This document shows, piece after piece, positions 1-50,159 of a stretch of 64,000 bases of DNA. The notes beneath the pieces are model-generated. The model saw nothing but the letters and a program-made list of their open reading frames with translations. It had not been told where the DNA came from and did no database searches. Positions within the stretch are counted from its first letter, which is position 1, and every line of letters begins with the position of its first letter. A program made the translations under genes and the position numbers. The DNA is from Palaemon carinicauda (Eukaryota > Arthropoda > Malacostraca > Decapoda > Palaemonidae), in the NCBI RefSeq assembly GCF_036898095.1, contig NC_090728.1, positions 85,145,935 through 85,209,934 of the forward strand. Reading direction: 5' to 3'.

Positions 1-1204
1 CGAAAGTATGTTGAACATCTTTCCAGTGTCGAGCGTCAGGGGGGGTCACGATGGAGAAGGGTCTGCACTCCTCCAGTGCAGGGCAGGGTTTCCCTTCTTC
101 CGCCGCTTTAAGGCATGCAGCTAAGGCCTTTTCCAAGAATGGAAGAACCGCAGTATCAGGTGCAACGTAAGTAGGGTGCTTCTTGCTCAATGCCGGAAGC
201 TTAGAGCAGGTAAAGCCTCTACTCTTGAATGCGGAGGCTAGCATAGCCTGGGCCTTTGCGAGATCGAACACTATCTCTTCCTTAGGTTCGGTCTCTTCCT
301 TCGAGGCAGGTTCGGAACGAAGCCGGACGTAACAGTCCGGGTAGGCCTCAAAGCTTGGGAAGAACTCTACATCTTCCAAAGGGACCGTGCCGATCTTATC
401 ACTGACAAAGATCCTGCCGGTCGCAATAACCATATGCTCTGCATACCTCCACGGGTTGGCATGAGAGCAAGCGGGGAGATCCTTGACCGAAATCTTCTTC
501 GGCTCTCTGGATCCTATCATCGACCTGATGGACTCCTGGTTCTCCTTCAGCCTGTCGTCCATGACGGCTCTAATCAGCCGGATCAGTTCTTGAGTGGAAG
601 AAGAAGGATCCGGAGTCGAGGAGGTAGACGGAATAGACATTTCCGTCGGTGTAGGAGTAGGAGGGGGGATGGACGAGGGAGCAGCCTCTTGCTCCGACTC
701 GGTGTATTCCACCTTGTCTTCGTCATCTTCGGCTCCTTGAGCCATAAGCGTTTTCTCCATGTCTTCCGAGACATCCGAAATCTGTTCGTCATCTTCGGAA
801 TCCAAACGACACTCGTGCATGGACTGAGCCATGACTACATCAGGTTCCACCGTAATTTGGACAGTGGGGATCACGTCTTTGGGTACCACTGAGTCAGGGG
901 AGGCCTTAGGGAACAATAGTGACCTCAGTTCTTCGGTGGCCAGGTACGGTCCGGTAGCATTTTTCTGGAAGCCACGCACCCACTTGCGCAGCTTTTCACA
1001 AGAAATGTCTCTAACCTCCGCTGAAGGAGGATTATGGAAGGCCTCAACTAGGTGAGCCTGACAGACCGTACAATCCAGTGGATTCCAAAACTTCAAATCC
1101 CCTTTCTTGTCTGCACAAGGGGCGTGAGTCCTGCAAGCCGTATGCCCGTAAAACTGCGGGCGTTTCACAGCGCAGAAGGCGAAATCACACTTCATCTGCT
1201 CCTC
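1..1204 (-). CDS. gag-like retroelement protein, open to the window edge (partial)
   Basis: Reading from an ATG at 1195-1193, the minus strand stays open for 398 codons to base 1 with no stop, so the 3' end lies outside the window. The N-terminus has a metal-binding-like array: C3, C8, H18, C21, H24, C27, C44 and C47. A region of acidic and Ser/Thr/Pro-rich sequence follows (about residues 120-190, with EDDEDKVEYTESEQE), then a more ordered part containing PWRYAEHMVIATGRIFV and YPDCYVRLR. A strong acceptor (polypyrimidine then CCACAG) ends at 1205, nine bases before the ATG, so the ORF may be the second exon of a spliced transcript. The Cys/His layout resembles the gag N-termini of the four DIRS copies here, which suggests, but does not prove, a DIRS-like or LTR retroelement. 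Confidence 0.6.
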
Positions 1205-3850
1205 CTGTGGAAGAAAGAGAAAATGAGTATGGGGGAGTCATAAGAATGGCTCTTAAACTAAGTTAATATTAATTATTAATTTTAACTTAATGAAGGTGTG
1301 ATGCATAGAGAATGAAAATAGTAAAGGAGAACATGCTCCATGCATCTCGCCCGGCTGGTTACCATAAGCTTGGTCCCTGGATAATCCGAGTGACCGAGGG
1401 CACTGGATATAATTCCCTAGAATTCCAAGTATTTTGGAATTCCATGGAAAAAACCAAGGACAAGATTGGGACCGAATTCATTCGGTTCCCAGTTAAGGGC
1501 CAGAAGGCCTCATTTAAAAGGTAACTGCTTCTGGCAACCAGCCGTGCTAAGATGCACATAGCATGCTGGAATTAGAAGAATGCAAAGAGACAGCATGATC
1601 ACTAATAGAGCAGTACTAGGTACTGATCTTAATAGCAGAAGCAGCTTATCTGTTTGCGATATAGGGCTATCATTGTCTTATGATAGCTACAGGAAGGGGG
1701 TGCAAGTATTCTTGACGCCTCCGGGGCATCCGGCAAGCCGCCGGCATGCCGGAGCTCGCTCCAGCATAGATTCTGGCATTGGGACAGACAATGTTCAAAG
1801 TCAGTCAAATACCAGGATGGCGGCCGCCGGCACAACGGCGGCACGCCGGCAGGGAGCGGCGGCTCCGGCAGTCGGAGGATGCCAGATTGGTGACTGGGAT
1901 AAGGATGGTTAAGGCTGTACCGGGTTGCCGGCAGTATATGCCGGCACTCCGGCGGCCGACCGGCAAGCGGACGACAAGCTAGGAGGAGGAGAGCCGCCGG
2001 TAGTAGCCGGCGGCAGCCGGCAGTCCCTCGGTACACGGGGGGCTGGCGGCAAGGTTAGGGAGAGTCACCAAGTAGGAGGCAGGTATTGCCGACAGTAGAG
2101 GCGGCAAGAGACCGGCACCCGGATAGGGAGAGAGACAGGGGGGGAGGGGGGAAGGGATGTAGGAAGTACCATCAGGATTCCAAACATCCCTCCCCCTCCC
2201 TGAGGGGGTGTACCCATGATAGAGGCAGGCTCTAACATCCATGAGCAGGGGTCACTAGGGACCGGGAGCAAGGTAGCCCAAGGGAGGGCTAGGGAACACC
2301 CAAGGGGGGGGGAGACTCCCATATGCAGAACTATACTAGTAACTAACCTTATAGGACACTATGAAGGTATATGTACCAGAGCGGACTGCACAAGGAAGCT
2401 CGGGTAGCCCTACTATTCCACCCTAAGGAGGAGTTGTAGGACAGGGGACAGATGGGTATAAACTAACCTAAGCATAGGCTAGGCTATACAAGAGATAGGT
2501 GGGGAGGGAGAAGAGAGAAGTCTTCCCAGGAAGGGTTTCTGTACCAGAGCGGCCACTAAGGAAAGGGAGGACACTCCCTAACCTAAGATCAGGCAGATCA
2601 GCTAAAACGGTGCAAGAGTACAGTTTCAGCATGGAACAGAGAAACCTTCCTAACCTAACCTAGAACAGGGCTAAGAGTCCTGAACTAGGAAAGGAAGAAG
2701 ACATATCGCTATCGCAGGAAAGTCATAGACTATCCTAGCCATAGAGGTAGGCTAGCCTAACCTCACTCTCGGACGCAACCCTAAAGGGGGTTCATTCCTT
2801 TAGGGAGAACAGAGAGGCGATATATACTCTATTAGACAATTAATCCCTTTACTCAGAAAAGGAATCAAGGCTAAATAGAGGGAATGCCAAGGCAGGGGAT
2901 GAAGGAAGCATATAGGGGTCCTAACATTAGGTTAGGCTAGAAAGAGTCACTGACTAGCCTATCCCCTATATGGTCCCTGAAGGCGAAAACATTTGCATCA
3001 CTGTCAAAAGTATTGTAAAATAATGCCACTATCTTCATAACTTAGTCTAGGATCACTAATAAATCATGCATGAACACTTGTATGTAGGCTCCTGGCCTGG
3101 GGGCTATAGTAGCCGACTGGTATGAGGTCAATCGATGACCGATAAAAAGCGTCTAAACACGATATAAAAGTTCCTAGCTATGAAGACTAAATAAACTAAT
3201 GTATTCGATTAGTATATAATGCCGGAAACGTTGTTGTGGCTAACTAAATAAGACATGCATAACAACAACGACGCCATAAAATGGCGGGTCCGGTAGAGGC
3301 ACAGCTCTGCCACAAAACAGCAATTATCTCGAAAAGTAATATTTACTTTACGGCCAGAGCTTAATTAAACAATACTGGAACCTTGTACTCAACTTTCCAG
3401 AAGAAGGCGAGGCTGAAGGTAACGACATAGCGAAGATGCAAAACGATAAAGTTAACACAGGGAAAATCCGTCTAAGTAGGGCAGCTACTAAACAAAGGAT
3501 GAAGACGGGCGTGACGTCATTAGAGCAATGGCGTCCGTTTGTTTACGTCTCGAGTATCAGTAGTAGCCACGAGTGAGATTAGCTGTGGAACGGCTCCCAG
3601 CTATTCTCAGTCCTTACACACCGAAGCATTAACTCTGTTCGGGGTGAAGATAGCTATGTGGCGCGTTCAGACATGCGCGTCCCCTGTTGTATTACGATGT
3701 CTTAAGGGGAAACCTTTGAGATACTCGCTCCAGAAGTTAGAATTCTGTGATAACCTGTGGTTAAATTCTCTGGGAATATCTTAGTAGTCTTATACCCAAG
3801 GAAGCTACCAAAAAGGAACCTTCCATCAGGACGCCATGGCTTGAGCCCAA
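1205..3850 (-). other. probable leader/intron region of the left-edge retroelement
   Basis: No credible coding region. On the minus strand this is upstream of the gag-like ORF. About 1690-2050 is GC-rich with many GCCGGC-type palindromes; 2400-2950 is rich in CCTAACC/GGTTAGG words; 3480-3850 has a CRE-like TGACGTCA (3512-3519) and may be the 5' end or an LTR. The right boundary near 3850 (a homopurine A run) is a guess. Confidence 0.35.
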
Positions 3851-5589
3851 AAAAAATAATATCATAAATATCAGTTAAATGAGATCTGTAATCTTTCTAG
3901 ACCAAATTGGATATATTTCGAGGATTTGTTACATTGAGTGAAAGTTCAAGCAGGAAGCAACCTAAGGGAACAGACGCGTGTATCAGGGCTTTATAACTAA
4001 AATTAAATAAATCTGTGTGTGAGATAACACTTCTCAGATCTATAAAGTGGATCGATTCGAGGTCATGATAAGTTATCTTGGATATTCATGGACTGACAAG
4101 AATGATTCAAAAGTTGAACTTGAAGAACCTTTCTATAAACATTATGACTTGATGGTCTGGTTGAAATATCTTTTAAGGGTACCCGATTATCATAAAAATT
4201 ATAACTTTGTGGTCTGGTTAAATACTTTCATAACTAATAACTAGCCTATACTGGAAGCCCAAATAACTAACGACAAAGAAACAGGGCCATTACGAAAATA
4301 TATATTTTTAGCAATAACGGCTACAATTTACTTTTTCTTGTATGTCTGTTTAAAAGATATAAACTTTTGTGTAAGTGACTAATCTTTTGTGTAGTTAATA
4401 AAAACTTGTAAGCTGAGACAAGAAAAGCATTCTATGCTTATGATCTATTATCATTTAATAAACTATCATGCAGTTGAAAAATATACTAAAAGCTAATTTT
4501 TGATAAGAAAAACATGTATGGTGTCTTTTTCTAACCTCTAGAAAATTTTCCAGTCATAAATATTACAAAAGCTTTATATGCTATGTTGATTTCAGCCTAA
4601 ACAATCACAGCACTACTTAGGAGCTAAATTTAATCACATTTTGATATTCATAAGCAATCTTTAAACCTAATATTGTTAAAATTATTTTACCCCAGAACTT
4701 GCAAAATATGTGCATATACTGTACTTCAAACCCTTTTATAATTAGCTTAAACTGAGTGTACTTAAAAAAAAAAATAATAGTTCATTAATTTTTTGTGTTT
4801 AGTACAATTGTAGTGCAATACAAATTCATTAGAAATACTATTCTAAACAATTATTTTTGACAATAGAAAAATATAAATTATCCTATGCCTAAGCAAGTGT
4901 GGTGTGCAAAGAATTTCAGAATATCTCCATGTTACTTATTACAATAAAATCATTTAACGAGATCACTAAGTCACACTTCTACTGTAGAATATCATAAGCT
5001 TGCGGTTGAGACTTTTCTTTCAAGAGATATGAAAAATGGAGCAAAGTAATATTACAGTAAGTTTAACAGTCAAGGCATATGGGATACATGACAGCAAATG
5101 AAAAATTGAAAGCAATAAAGCTAGAGTTAAACGGATGATACAAGGAACCTTTAATTTTGTCTATATCTAAAGTGAGCCGAGTATTTAAGGAATTTCTGTA
5201 CTGTAGATGCTCCGATCTTACAAAAAAATTGAATTCTTCGATCAAGGAATGAATGTTTTTTAAAAGTCTTAATTCAAAAAACATGAATAAAAAATATCCA
5301 TGGCCTCTTAAAACATATGCATGCAAATTTTGGTGCTGAATATTTTTAATACAGTATTGATGGTGCTGACTTTTTAAAAATCTAAACATACCTTCTACTT
5401 TTAGTTGGTTAATACTCCAATTTCTTTCTCAAATAACACCAGTAGCTGTAGACCTCTTGAACTTAATTACATTATTTCCTAGAACCTAACTTGAATCCAG
5501 TCTAACAAGCACCCATCACCTAGCTGTTAAACTTCACCAATATTCTACAGTGCTCTTAATAGATATATTACCGACCTCAGAACTCGACT
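3851..5589. other. 3' flank/3' UTR region of the PDCD6-like gene
   Basis: AT-rich sequence without a recognisable gene or repeat. The left part of the host 3' UTR should lie just below 5590, but no unambiguous AATAAA on the minus strand could be assigned. Short ORFs here (up to 108 codons) have no recognisable features. Confidence 0.4.
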
Positions 5590-43832
<38,243 letters not shown>

Positions 43833-44064
43833 CTGGAAAGTACAAAAAGCAGTTGTTAATAACATTATACATCTGTAAATACAGTACTTTATGTCAATTA
43901 CCTTGTGCTAATCAAATTATTCCACTACTAACTGCGGAAAATCACCAAAAACCATAAGATTACAATATCTTGTAAAGTCTCAAGAAAGATATGGTGGTGC
44001 ACTTGTATTACATATCACTTATGAAAAATTTTATTTTGATAATAAAATAAATTTTTGAATATAC

Positions 44065-44221
44065 TTACCCGGTGATTATAATAGCTGCAGCTCTGCTGCT
44101 CGACAGAAAACTCTACGGAAAAAATCCGCCAGCGATCGCTATGCAGGTAGGGGATGTACTTCAACAGCGCCATCTGTCGTCCAAGTACCCAGTACTCATT
44201 GTAAACAAAGAACTCAATTTT
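44065..44221. repeat. DIRS copy 4 terminal inverted repeat, 3' side
   Basis: 157 bp, complement of 50368-50524 with few mismatches (for example TTACCCGG against TTAGCCGG, and GGGGATGTAC against GGGGGTGTAC). Confidence 0.9.
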
Positions 44222-44272
44222 CTCCTCGGTCCACTGCGTCTCTATTGGGGAGGAAGGGAGGGTCCTTTAATT

Positions 44273-44363
44273 TATAATCACCGGGTAAGTATATTCAAAA
44301 ATTTATTTTATTATCAAAATAACATTTTTCAATATTTAACTTAGCCGGTGATTATAATAGCTG
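44273..44363. repeat. DIRS copy 4 internal complementary region
   Basis: 91 bp. The first half complements the left outer end; the second half (ATTTTTCAATATTTAACTTA ...) complements the right outer end and carries the right-end-specific TTAGCCGG, confirming the two-ended origin. Confidence 0.92.
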
Positions 44364-44767
44364 ATTCACACCCAGGGGGATGGGTAGAGACCAGCAATAT
44401 ATGTTTACATTATTATGAGCTAAGGATTTTTTATTTCATTTTAGAAGTTATCAAAATAACAAAAATAAAATAAATAGGTACCTGGTAAGGAAGTCGACTT
44501 GAACAATTACTCTGCCTTTTTAAGTACGTCTTCCTTACGGAGCCTCGCGATCCTCTTAGGATGCTGAGCGACCCCTAGGATCTGAAGTATGAAGGGTTGC
44601 AACCCATACCACAGGACCTCATCAAAACCTCTAATCTAGGCGCTTCTCAAGAAAAGAATTTGACCACCCGCCAAATCAACCAGGATGCGAAAGGCTTCTT
44701 AGCCTTCCGGACAACCCAAAAACAACAATAAAAACATTTCAAGAGAAAGATTAAAAAGGTTATGGAA

Positions 44768-47416
44768 TTAGGGGATTGTAGTGGTTGAGCCCTCACCCAC
44801 TACTGCACTCGCTGCTACGAATGGTCCCAGAGTGTAGCAGTTCTCGTAAAGAGACTGGACATCCTTAAGATAAAAAGACGCGAACACTGACTTGCTTCTC
44901 CAATAGGTTGCGTCCATTATACTTCGCAGAGATCTATTTTGTTTAAAGGCCACTGAAGTTGTGACAGCTCTAACTTCATGTGTCCTTACCTTCAGCAAAG
45001 CTTGGTCTTCCTCACTCAGATGTGAATGAGCTTCTCGTATTAACAGTCTGATAAAATAGGATAAAGCATTCTTTGACATAGGCAAAGATGGTTTCTTAAC
45101 TGAACACCATAAAGCTTCTGACTGTCCTCGTAAAGGTTTAGTTCGTCTTAAATAGAACTTAAGAGCTCTCACAGGGCATAAGACTCTTTCTAGTTCATTT
45201 CCAACCATATTTGATAGGCTTGGAATATCGAACGATTTCGGCCAAGGACGAGAAGGTAGCTCGTTTTTGGCTAGAAAACCAAGTTGTAGAGAACATGTAG
45301 CCGTTTCAGATGAAAATCCGATGTTCCTGCTGAAGGCGTGAATCTCACTGACTCTTTTAGCTGTGGCTAAGCAAACCAGGAAAAGAGTCTTTAAAGTGAG
45401 ATCTTTAAAGGAGGCTGATTGTAGCGGCTCGAACCTTTCTGACATGAGGAATCTTAGTACCACGTCTAAATTCCAACCAGGTGTAGCCAAACGACGCTCC
45501 TTCGTGGTCTCAAAAGACTTAAGGAGGTCCTGTAGATCTTTGTTGTTGGAAAGATCTAAGCCTCTGTGACGGAAGACTGATGCCAACATGCTTCTGTAAC
45601 CCTTGATAGTGGGAGCTGAAAGAGATCGTTCTTTCCTCAGGTATAAAAGGAAGTCAGCTATTTGAGTTACAGAGGTACTGGTCGAGGATACCGATACTGA
45701 CTTGCACCAGTTTCGGAAGACTTCCCACTTCGATTGGTAGACTCTAAGGGTGGATGTCCTCCTTGCTCTAGCAATCGCCCTGGCTGCCTCCTTCGAAAAG
45801 CCTCTAGCTCTCGAGAGTCTTTCGATAGTCTGAAGGCAGTCAGACGAAGAGCGTGGAGGCCTTGGTGTACCTTCTTTACGTGTGGCTGACGTAGAAGGTC
45901 CACCCTTAGAGGAAGAGTTCTGGGAACGTCCACTAGCCATCGAAGTACCTCGGTGAACCATTCTCTCGCGGGCCAGAGGGGAGCAACTAACGTCAACCTT
46001 GTCCCTTCGTGAGAGGAGAACTTCTGCAGTACCTTGTTGACAATCTTGAACGGGGGGAATGCATATAGGTCTAGATGTGACCAATCTAGGAGAAAGGCAT
46101 CTATATGAACTGCTGCTGGGTCCGGGATTGGTGAGCAATATATTGGGAGCCTCTTGGTCATCGAGGTTGCGAAGAGATCTATGGTTGGCTGGCCCCATGT
46201 GGCCCAAAGTCTCTTGCACACATCCTTGTGTAGGGTCCATTCTGTTGGAATGATTTGTCCCTTCCGACTGAGGCAATCTGCCATGACATTCAAGTTGCCT
46301 TGGATGAACCTCGTTACTAGTGAAATGTTTAGACCTTTTGACCAGGTGAGGAGGTCCCTTGCGATCTCGTACAACGTCATAGAGTGGGTCCCTCCTTGCT
46401 TGGAGATGTACGCCAAAGCCGTGGTGTTGTCCGAGTTCACCTCCACCACTTTGCCTTGAAGGAGAGACTTGAAGCTTTTCAAGGCCAGATGAACTGCCAG
46501 TAGCTCCTTGCAGTTGATATGCATTGTCCTTTGACTCGAGTTCCAAGTTCCCGAGCATTCCCGACCGTCCAATGTCGCGCCCCAGCCTGTGTCCGATGCG
46601 TCCGAGAAGAGAACGTGGTTGGGAGTCTGAACAGCCAGGGGCTGACCCTCTCTGAGGCTGATACTGTCCTTCCACCAAGTCAGGGAAGACTTCATCTTCT
46701 CGGAAATGGGGATCGAGACCGCTTCTAGCGTCTTGTCCTTTTTCCAGTAAACAGCTAGGTGATATTGAAGAGGACGGAGGTGTAGTCTTCCTAATGATAC
46801 GAACTGTTCCAGGGATGATAGTGTCCCTATCAGACTCATCCACTGCCTGACTGAACATAGTTCCTTCTTCAGCATGTTCTGGATGCATAACAGGGCTTGA
46901 CTTGTTCTGGGGGCCGACGGAAAAGCCCGAAAAGCTAGACTGTGAATCTCCATCCCTAAATACACAATAGTTTGGGATGGGACCACTTGAGACTTTTCCA
47001 TATTGACAAGGAGACCCAATTCCTTGGTCAGATCTAGAGTCCACTTTAGATCCTTCAGACAGCGACGACTGGAAGAAGCTCTTAGAAGCCAGTCGTCCAA
47101 ATAGAGGGAGGCTCGGATGTCCGCTAAATGAAGGAATTTGGCTACATTCCTCATCAGCCTCGTAAACACAAGAGGAGCTGTGCTTAGGCCAAAGCACAGG
47201 GCTTGAAACTGGTAGACAACCTTTTCGTAAACAAATCTCAGAAAAGGTTGGGAGTCTGGGTGGATGGGGACGTGGAAGTATGCGTCCCTTAGGTCTAAAG
47301 AGACCATCCAGTCTTCCCTTCTGACCGCTGCTAGAACGGACTTTGTGGTCTCCATGGAGAACGTCTGCTTTGTGACAAAGACATTCAGCGCACTGACGTC
47401 TAGCACCGGCCTCCAC
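44768..47416 (-). CDS. DIRS copy 4 tyrosine recombinase (intact, long overlapping ORF)
   Basis: 882 codons. Recombinase catalytic residues R688 (TAKRVSE), H813 and R816 (THEVR), W839 and Y849 (FYLKD) are present, after the SAM-like domain (VYQSKWEVFRNWC). As in copy 3, about 480 N-terminal codons overlap RT/RNase H in another frame and remain open. Confidence 0.9.
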   Translation of the reverse strand: MEAGARRQCAECLCHKADVLHGDHKVRSSSGQKGRLDGLFRPKGRILPRPHPPRLPTFSEICLRKGCLPVSSPVLWPKHSSSCVYEADEECSQIPSFSGHPSLPLFGRLASKSFFQSSLSEGSKVDSRSDQGIGSPCQYGKVSSGPIPNYCVFRDGDSQSSFSGFSVGPQNKSSPVMHPEHAEEGTMFSQAVDESDRDTIIPGTVRIIRKTTPPSSSISPSCLLEKGQDARSGLDPHFREDEVFPDLVEGQYQPQRGSAPGCSDSQPRSLLGRIGHRLGRDIGRSGMLGNLELESKDNAYQLQGATGSSSGLEKLQVSPSRQSGGGELGQHHGFGVHLQARRDPLYDVVRDRKGPPHLVKRSKHFTSNEVHPRQLECHGRLPQSEGTNHSNRMDPTQGCVQETLGHMGPANHRSLRNLDDQEAPNILLTNPGPSSSSYRCLSPRLVTSRPICIPPVQDCQQGTAEVLLSRRDKVDVSCSPLARERMVHRGTSMASGRSQNSSSKGGPSTSATRKEGTPRPPRSSSDCLQTIERLSRARGFSKEAARAIARARRTSTLRVYQSKWEVFRNWCKSVSVSSTSTSVTQIADFLLYLRKERSLSAPTIKGYRSMLASVFRHRGLDLSNNKDLQDLLKSFETTKERRLATPGWNLDVVLRFLMSERFEPLQSASFKDLTLKTLFLVCLATAKRVSEIHAFSRNIGFSSETATCSLQLGFLAKNELPSRPWPKSFDIPSLSNMVGNELERVLCPVRALKFYLRRTKPLRGQSEALWCSVKKPSLPMSKNALSYFIRLLIREAHSHLSEEDQALLKVRTHEVRAVTTSVAFKQNRSLRSIMDATYWRSKSVFASFYLKDVQSLYENCYTLGPFVAASAVVGEGSTTTIP

Positions 47417-47916
47417 CCTCCCGTCTTCTTTGCCACTAAGAAGAGACGGTTGTAGAAGCCCGGGGTTTGATGGTCCAGGACTTTGACTACCGCTCCCTTT
47501 TCTAGTAAGAGAGACACCTCCTGTTTCAATGCTCGTCTCTTGTCTTCCTCTCTGTACCTGGGAGAGAGATCGATGGGAGACGTTGCTAGAGGGGGTTTTC
47601 GTACAAACGGGATCTTGTACCCCTCTCTGAGCAACTTCACAGATTGTGCATCTGCGCCTCTCTTCTCCCAGGTCTGCCAGAAGTTCTTGAGTCTGGCTCC
47701 CACTGCTGTCTGAAGAAGTTGGCAGTCAGACTCTGCCTTTAAAGGACTTGGTTCCTTTCTTCTTCCCACGTCTCCCTTCGGCACGAGCACCTCCTCTGCT
47801 GGAGGCTCTGCCACGAAAGGGCGGAATAAATCGGGACGCTGGAGTGTCCATCCTTGGTCTAGCTGACAAGGTAGGCAAAGGGGTGGCTTTGCGGGCAGAG
47901 GACGCAACCAGGTCAT
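45667..47916 (-). CDS. DIRS copy 4 reverse transcriptase/RNase H (intact)
   Basis: 749 codons with all motifs: WRPVLDVSALN, SLDLRDAYFHV (catalytic D about 208), FGLSTAP, YLDDW (about 272), RNase H FSDASD, NCKELLA, VNSDNTTA and DCLSR, and the DIRS post-RNase H region (PTIDLFATS, AFPPFKI, VAPLWPAREW). In RNase H the usual DRLSR reads DCLSR, keeping the catalytic Asp. Confidence 0.92.
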   Translation of the reverse strand: MTWLRPLPAKPPLCLPCQLDQGWTLQRPDLFRPFVAEPPAEEVLVPKGDVGRRKEPSPLKAESDCQLLQTAVGARLKNFWQTWEKRGADAQSVKLLREGYKIPFVRKPPLATSPIDLSPRYREEDKRRALKQEVSLLLEKGAVVKVLDHQTPGFYNRLFLVAKKTGGWRPVLDVSALNVFVTKQTFSMETTKSVLAAVRREDWMVSLDLRDAYFHVPIHPDSQPFLRFVYEKVVYQFQALCFGLSTAPLVFTRLMRNVAKFLHLADIRASLYLDDWLLRASSSRRCLKDLKWTLDLTKELGLLVNMEKSQVVPSQTIVYLGMEIHSLAFRAFPSAPRTSQALLCIQNMLKKELCSVRQWMSLIGTLSSLEQFVSLGRLHLRPLQYHLAVYWKKDKTLEAVSIPISEKMKSSLTWWKDSISLREGQPLAVQTPNHVLFSDASDTGWGATLDGRECSGTWNSSQRTMHINCKELLAVHLALKSFKSLLQGKVVEVNSDNTTALAYISKQGGTHSMTLYEIARDLLTWSKGLNISLVTRFIQGNLNVMADCLSRKGQIIPTEWTLHKDVCKRLWATWGQPTIDLFATSMTKRLPIYCSPIPDPAAVHIDAFLLDWSHLDLYAFPPFKIVNKVLQKFSSHEGTRLTLVAPLWPAREWFTEVLRWLVDVPRTLPLRVDLLRQPHVKKVHQGLHALRLTAFRLSKDSRELEAFRRRQPGRLLEQGGHPPLESTNRSGKSSETGASQYRYPRPVPL

Positions 47917-50159
47917 GAGTGTCCTTCTGTATCAAAGAAGCAGCAATCTCCTTAATCAAGTCCTCTGGAAAAAGGCACTTAGAGAAGAGGAGCAAACAGA
48001 AGTTCGGATCTTTGACAAGGTGTCACTCCAGCTGACAGGAAAGAGCAAAGGTTCTCACGCTTCTTGAGGACTCCGGATACGAACGATGCAGCAAGCTCAT
48101 TAGACCCGTCACGTATGGCCTTGTCCATGCAGGACATGATGAGCAAGGAAGTTTCCTTCTCTGTCGGGGAGATCTCCCTGCTCAAAGCTCCCAGACACCA
48201 GTCTAAAAAGTTGAAGACCTCGAAGGCTCTAAATATCCCTTTCAACAGGTGGTCTAGGTCCGAAGATGACCAACATATCTTAGAGCGTCTCATGGCTAGC
48301 CTGCGGGGAGAGTCTACAAGACTTGAGAAGTCGCCCTGGGCAGAGGCAGGAACTCCCAAGCCGAGAACTTCTCCCGTGGCATACCAGACGCTCGATCTGG
48401 AAGAGAGTCTAGCAGGGGGAAACGTAAAGGCTGTCTTCCCTAGACTCTTTTTGGACTGCATCCATTCTCCTATCACTCGTAAGGCTCTCTTGGACGAGCG
48501 TGCGAGGACGAGTCTAGTAAAGGCAGGCGAGGATGACGGCGTACCTAATACAAACTCTGACGGAGGAGAGCGCGGAGCCACAGACACAAACTGGTCCGGA
48601 AACATCTCTTTGAACAGAGCAAGAACTTTTCTAAAGTCCAAAGAGGGTTGCGTGGACTTAGGCTCGTCAAGGTCCGAATGTGGTTCATCAACGTGTGCCG
48701 CATCATCATCCTCAGAAAGTCCATCATCCGAGTATTGAGGAGGAAGCGGCAATGGAGTAGGTAACGGCTGGTTAGCTGAGTCCGGTCGCACGGGTGCACG
48801 CGTGACTGAACCGGACGCAACGTCATGGAACTGTTGCCCAGTCTGTGAGCTGGCAACAACCATAGCAGCGCGGGGACGCACAGCGTCTACTCCAGACTGT
48901 CTAATCTGATGAGGGTGAGCAGTGGCAACCACACTGGGTTGCGGAGGTTGACGCACCGCGTCAAAACAAAACAACTCTGACGGTTGTTGTACCTCGCGAA
49001 CGTCAACGGAAGGCTCCGTGCGTCGCTGAACGTCAACATGCGGCTGGCAGGGCACACTGGAACGCATGGGTGGCGGGACTCTCTCAGCTGGAGTGCGCAA
49101 GAAGGTCGCCTCAGCGTCCACAGGACGCACAACCGAGTGTGTGGTTGGTTGTAGGCAAGAGGCTGGTGCAGCAGCAACCTTCTCCGCACGAAAGTCCTGC
49201 ATCAGAGACGTTAATTGGGACTGCATGGTCTGCAGCAAAGACCACTTAGGGTCTGCAGGAGCAGGTGCGGCGACAGACGGTGTAACTGCCTGAGGCAGTA
49301 CCGCTTTGCCTCTCTTAGGAGGTGAGCAGTCATCGGAAGACTGCAGCGAGTCCGAACTGACCCAGTGGCTACAACTGGGCCGTTGGACTTGCGCGGAAGG
49401 GACCGACTTGCGCTTAAGTGGTCGTGAGACCTTGGTCCATGGTTTCTTGCGAGAAACCTCTTCCGCAGACGAGGAATAAATGGGCTCTCTCGTCTTTGTG
49501 TGGGTGGGGCGATCTTGGGTAGATACGCCCGAAACAACGGAGGGAACGTCTGTTCGCTGATTAAAGCCTCTCGAACCCATTGGTCGTACGACATTGCTTC
49601 TCCCCTGGACTTGGGAGCTTGCAAGAGGTCCCGGACTAGGAGGACGACAGGCACGAACAGACGAACCCTCAAGCGCAACACTATCCACAACACTATCACT
49701 CACTTTATCACTTCCCACTGCACTTTTACACTTCAGCTCCTTGACGTCCGCCATGAGCTGGTTACGGTCACTAGCCAGGGACTCAACTCTCTCACCCAGA
49801 GCTTGGATGGCACGCATCATATCAGCCATCGAAGGTTCCTGAGTGCCAGAAGGGGGATTAGGAGCAACCACTACAGGGGAAGGAATAGGTTGTGGGGCAT
49901 GAGGAGAGGAAAAATCAACAGAACGAGATGAACTTCTCCTGACTCTATCTCTCTCTAGCCTACGTGTATATTTTTGGAATTCGATAAAATCGAATTCTGA
50001 AAGCCCAACGCATTCCTCACATCGATCTTCCAATTGACAGGTTTTATCCCGACAATTGGAACAAACGGTGTGAGGATCGATAGAGGCCTTCGGAAGACGC
50101 CTTGAACAGTCCCTAGCATTACACTTCCTGAATTTTGGGACTTGAGAAGGGTCAGCCAT
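47726..50159 (-). pseudogene. DIRS copy 4 gag-like protein, 1-base insertion near the C-terminus
   Basis: Open for 726 codons from the ATG at 50159. An extra T near 47985 (CCTCTTCTCT against CCTCTCTCC in copy 1) then shifts the frame to a stop after LLFAPL. The remaining roughly 80 codons (KCLFPEDLIKEIAASLIQ to the Arg/Gly/Lys-rich tail) are open in the next frame to 47726. Cys/His array at the N-terminus (CNARDCSRR, PHTVCSNC, CEEC). A programmed frameshift cannot be ruled out, but copies 1 and 3 read through in one frame. Confidence 0.86.

Noticed and set aside
434..1266. Plus-strand ORFs (60-152 codons) near the left edge
   Set aside because: They lie opposite the continuous 398-codon minus-strand frame, which has the better coding signature.
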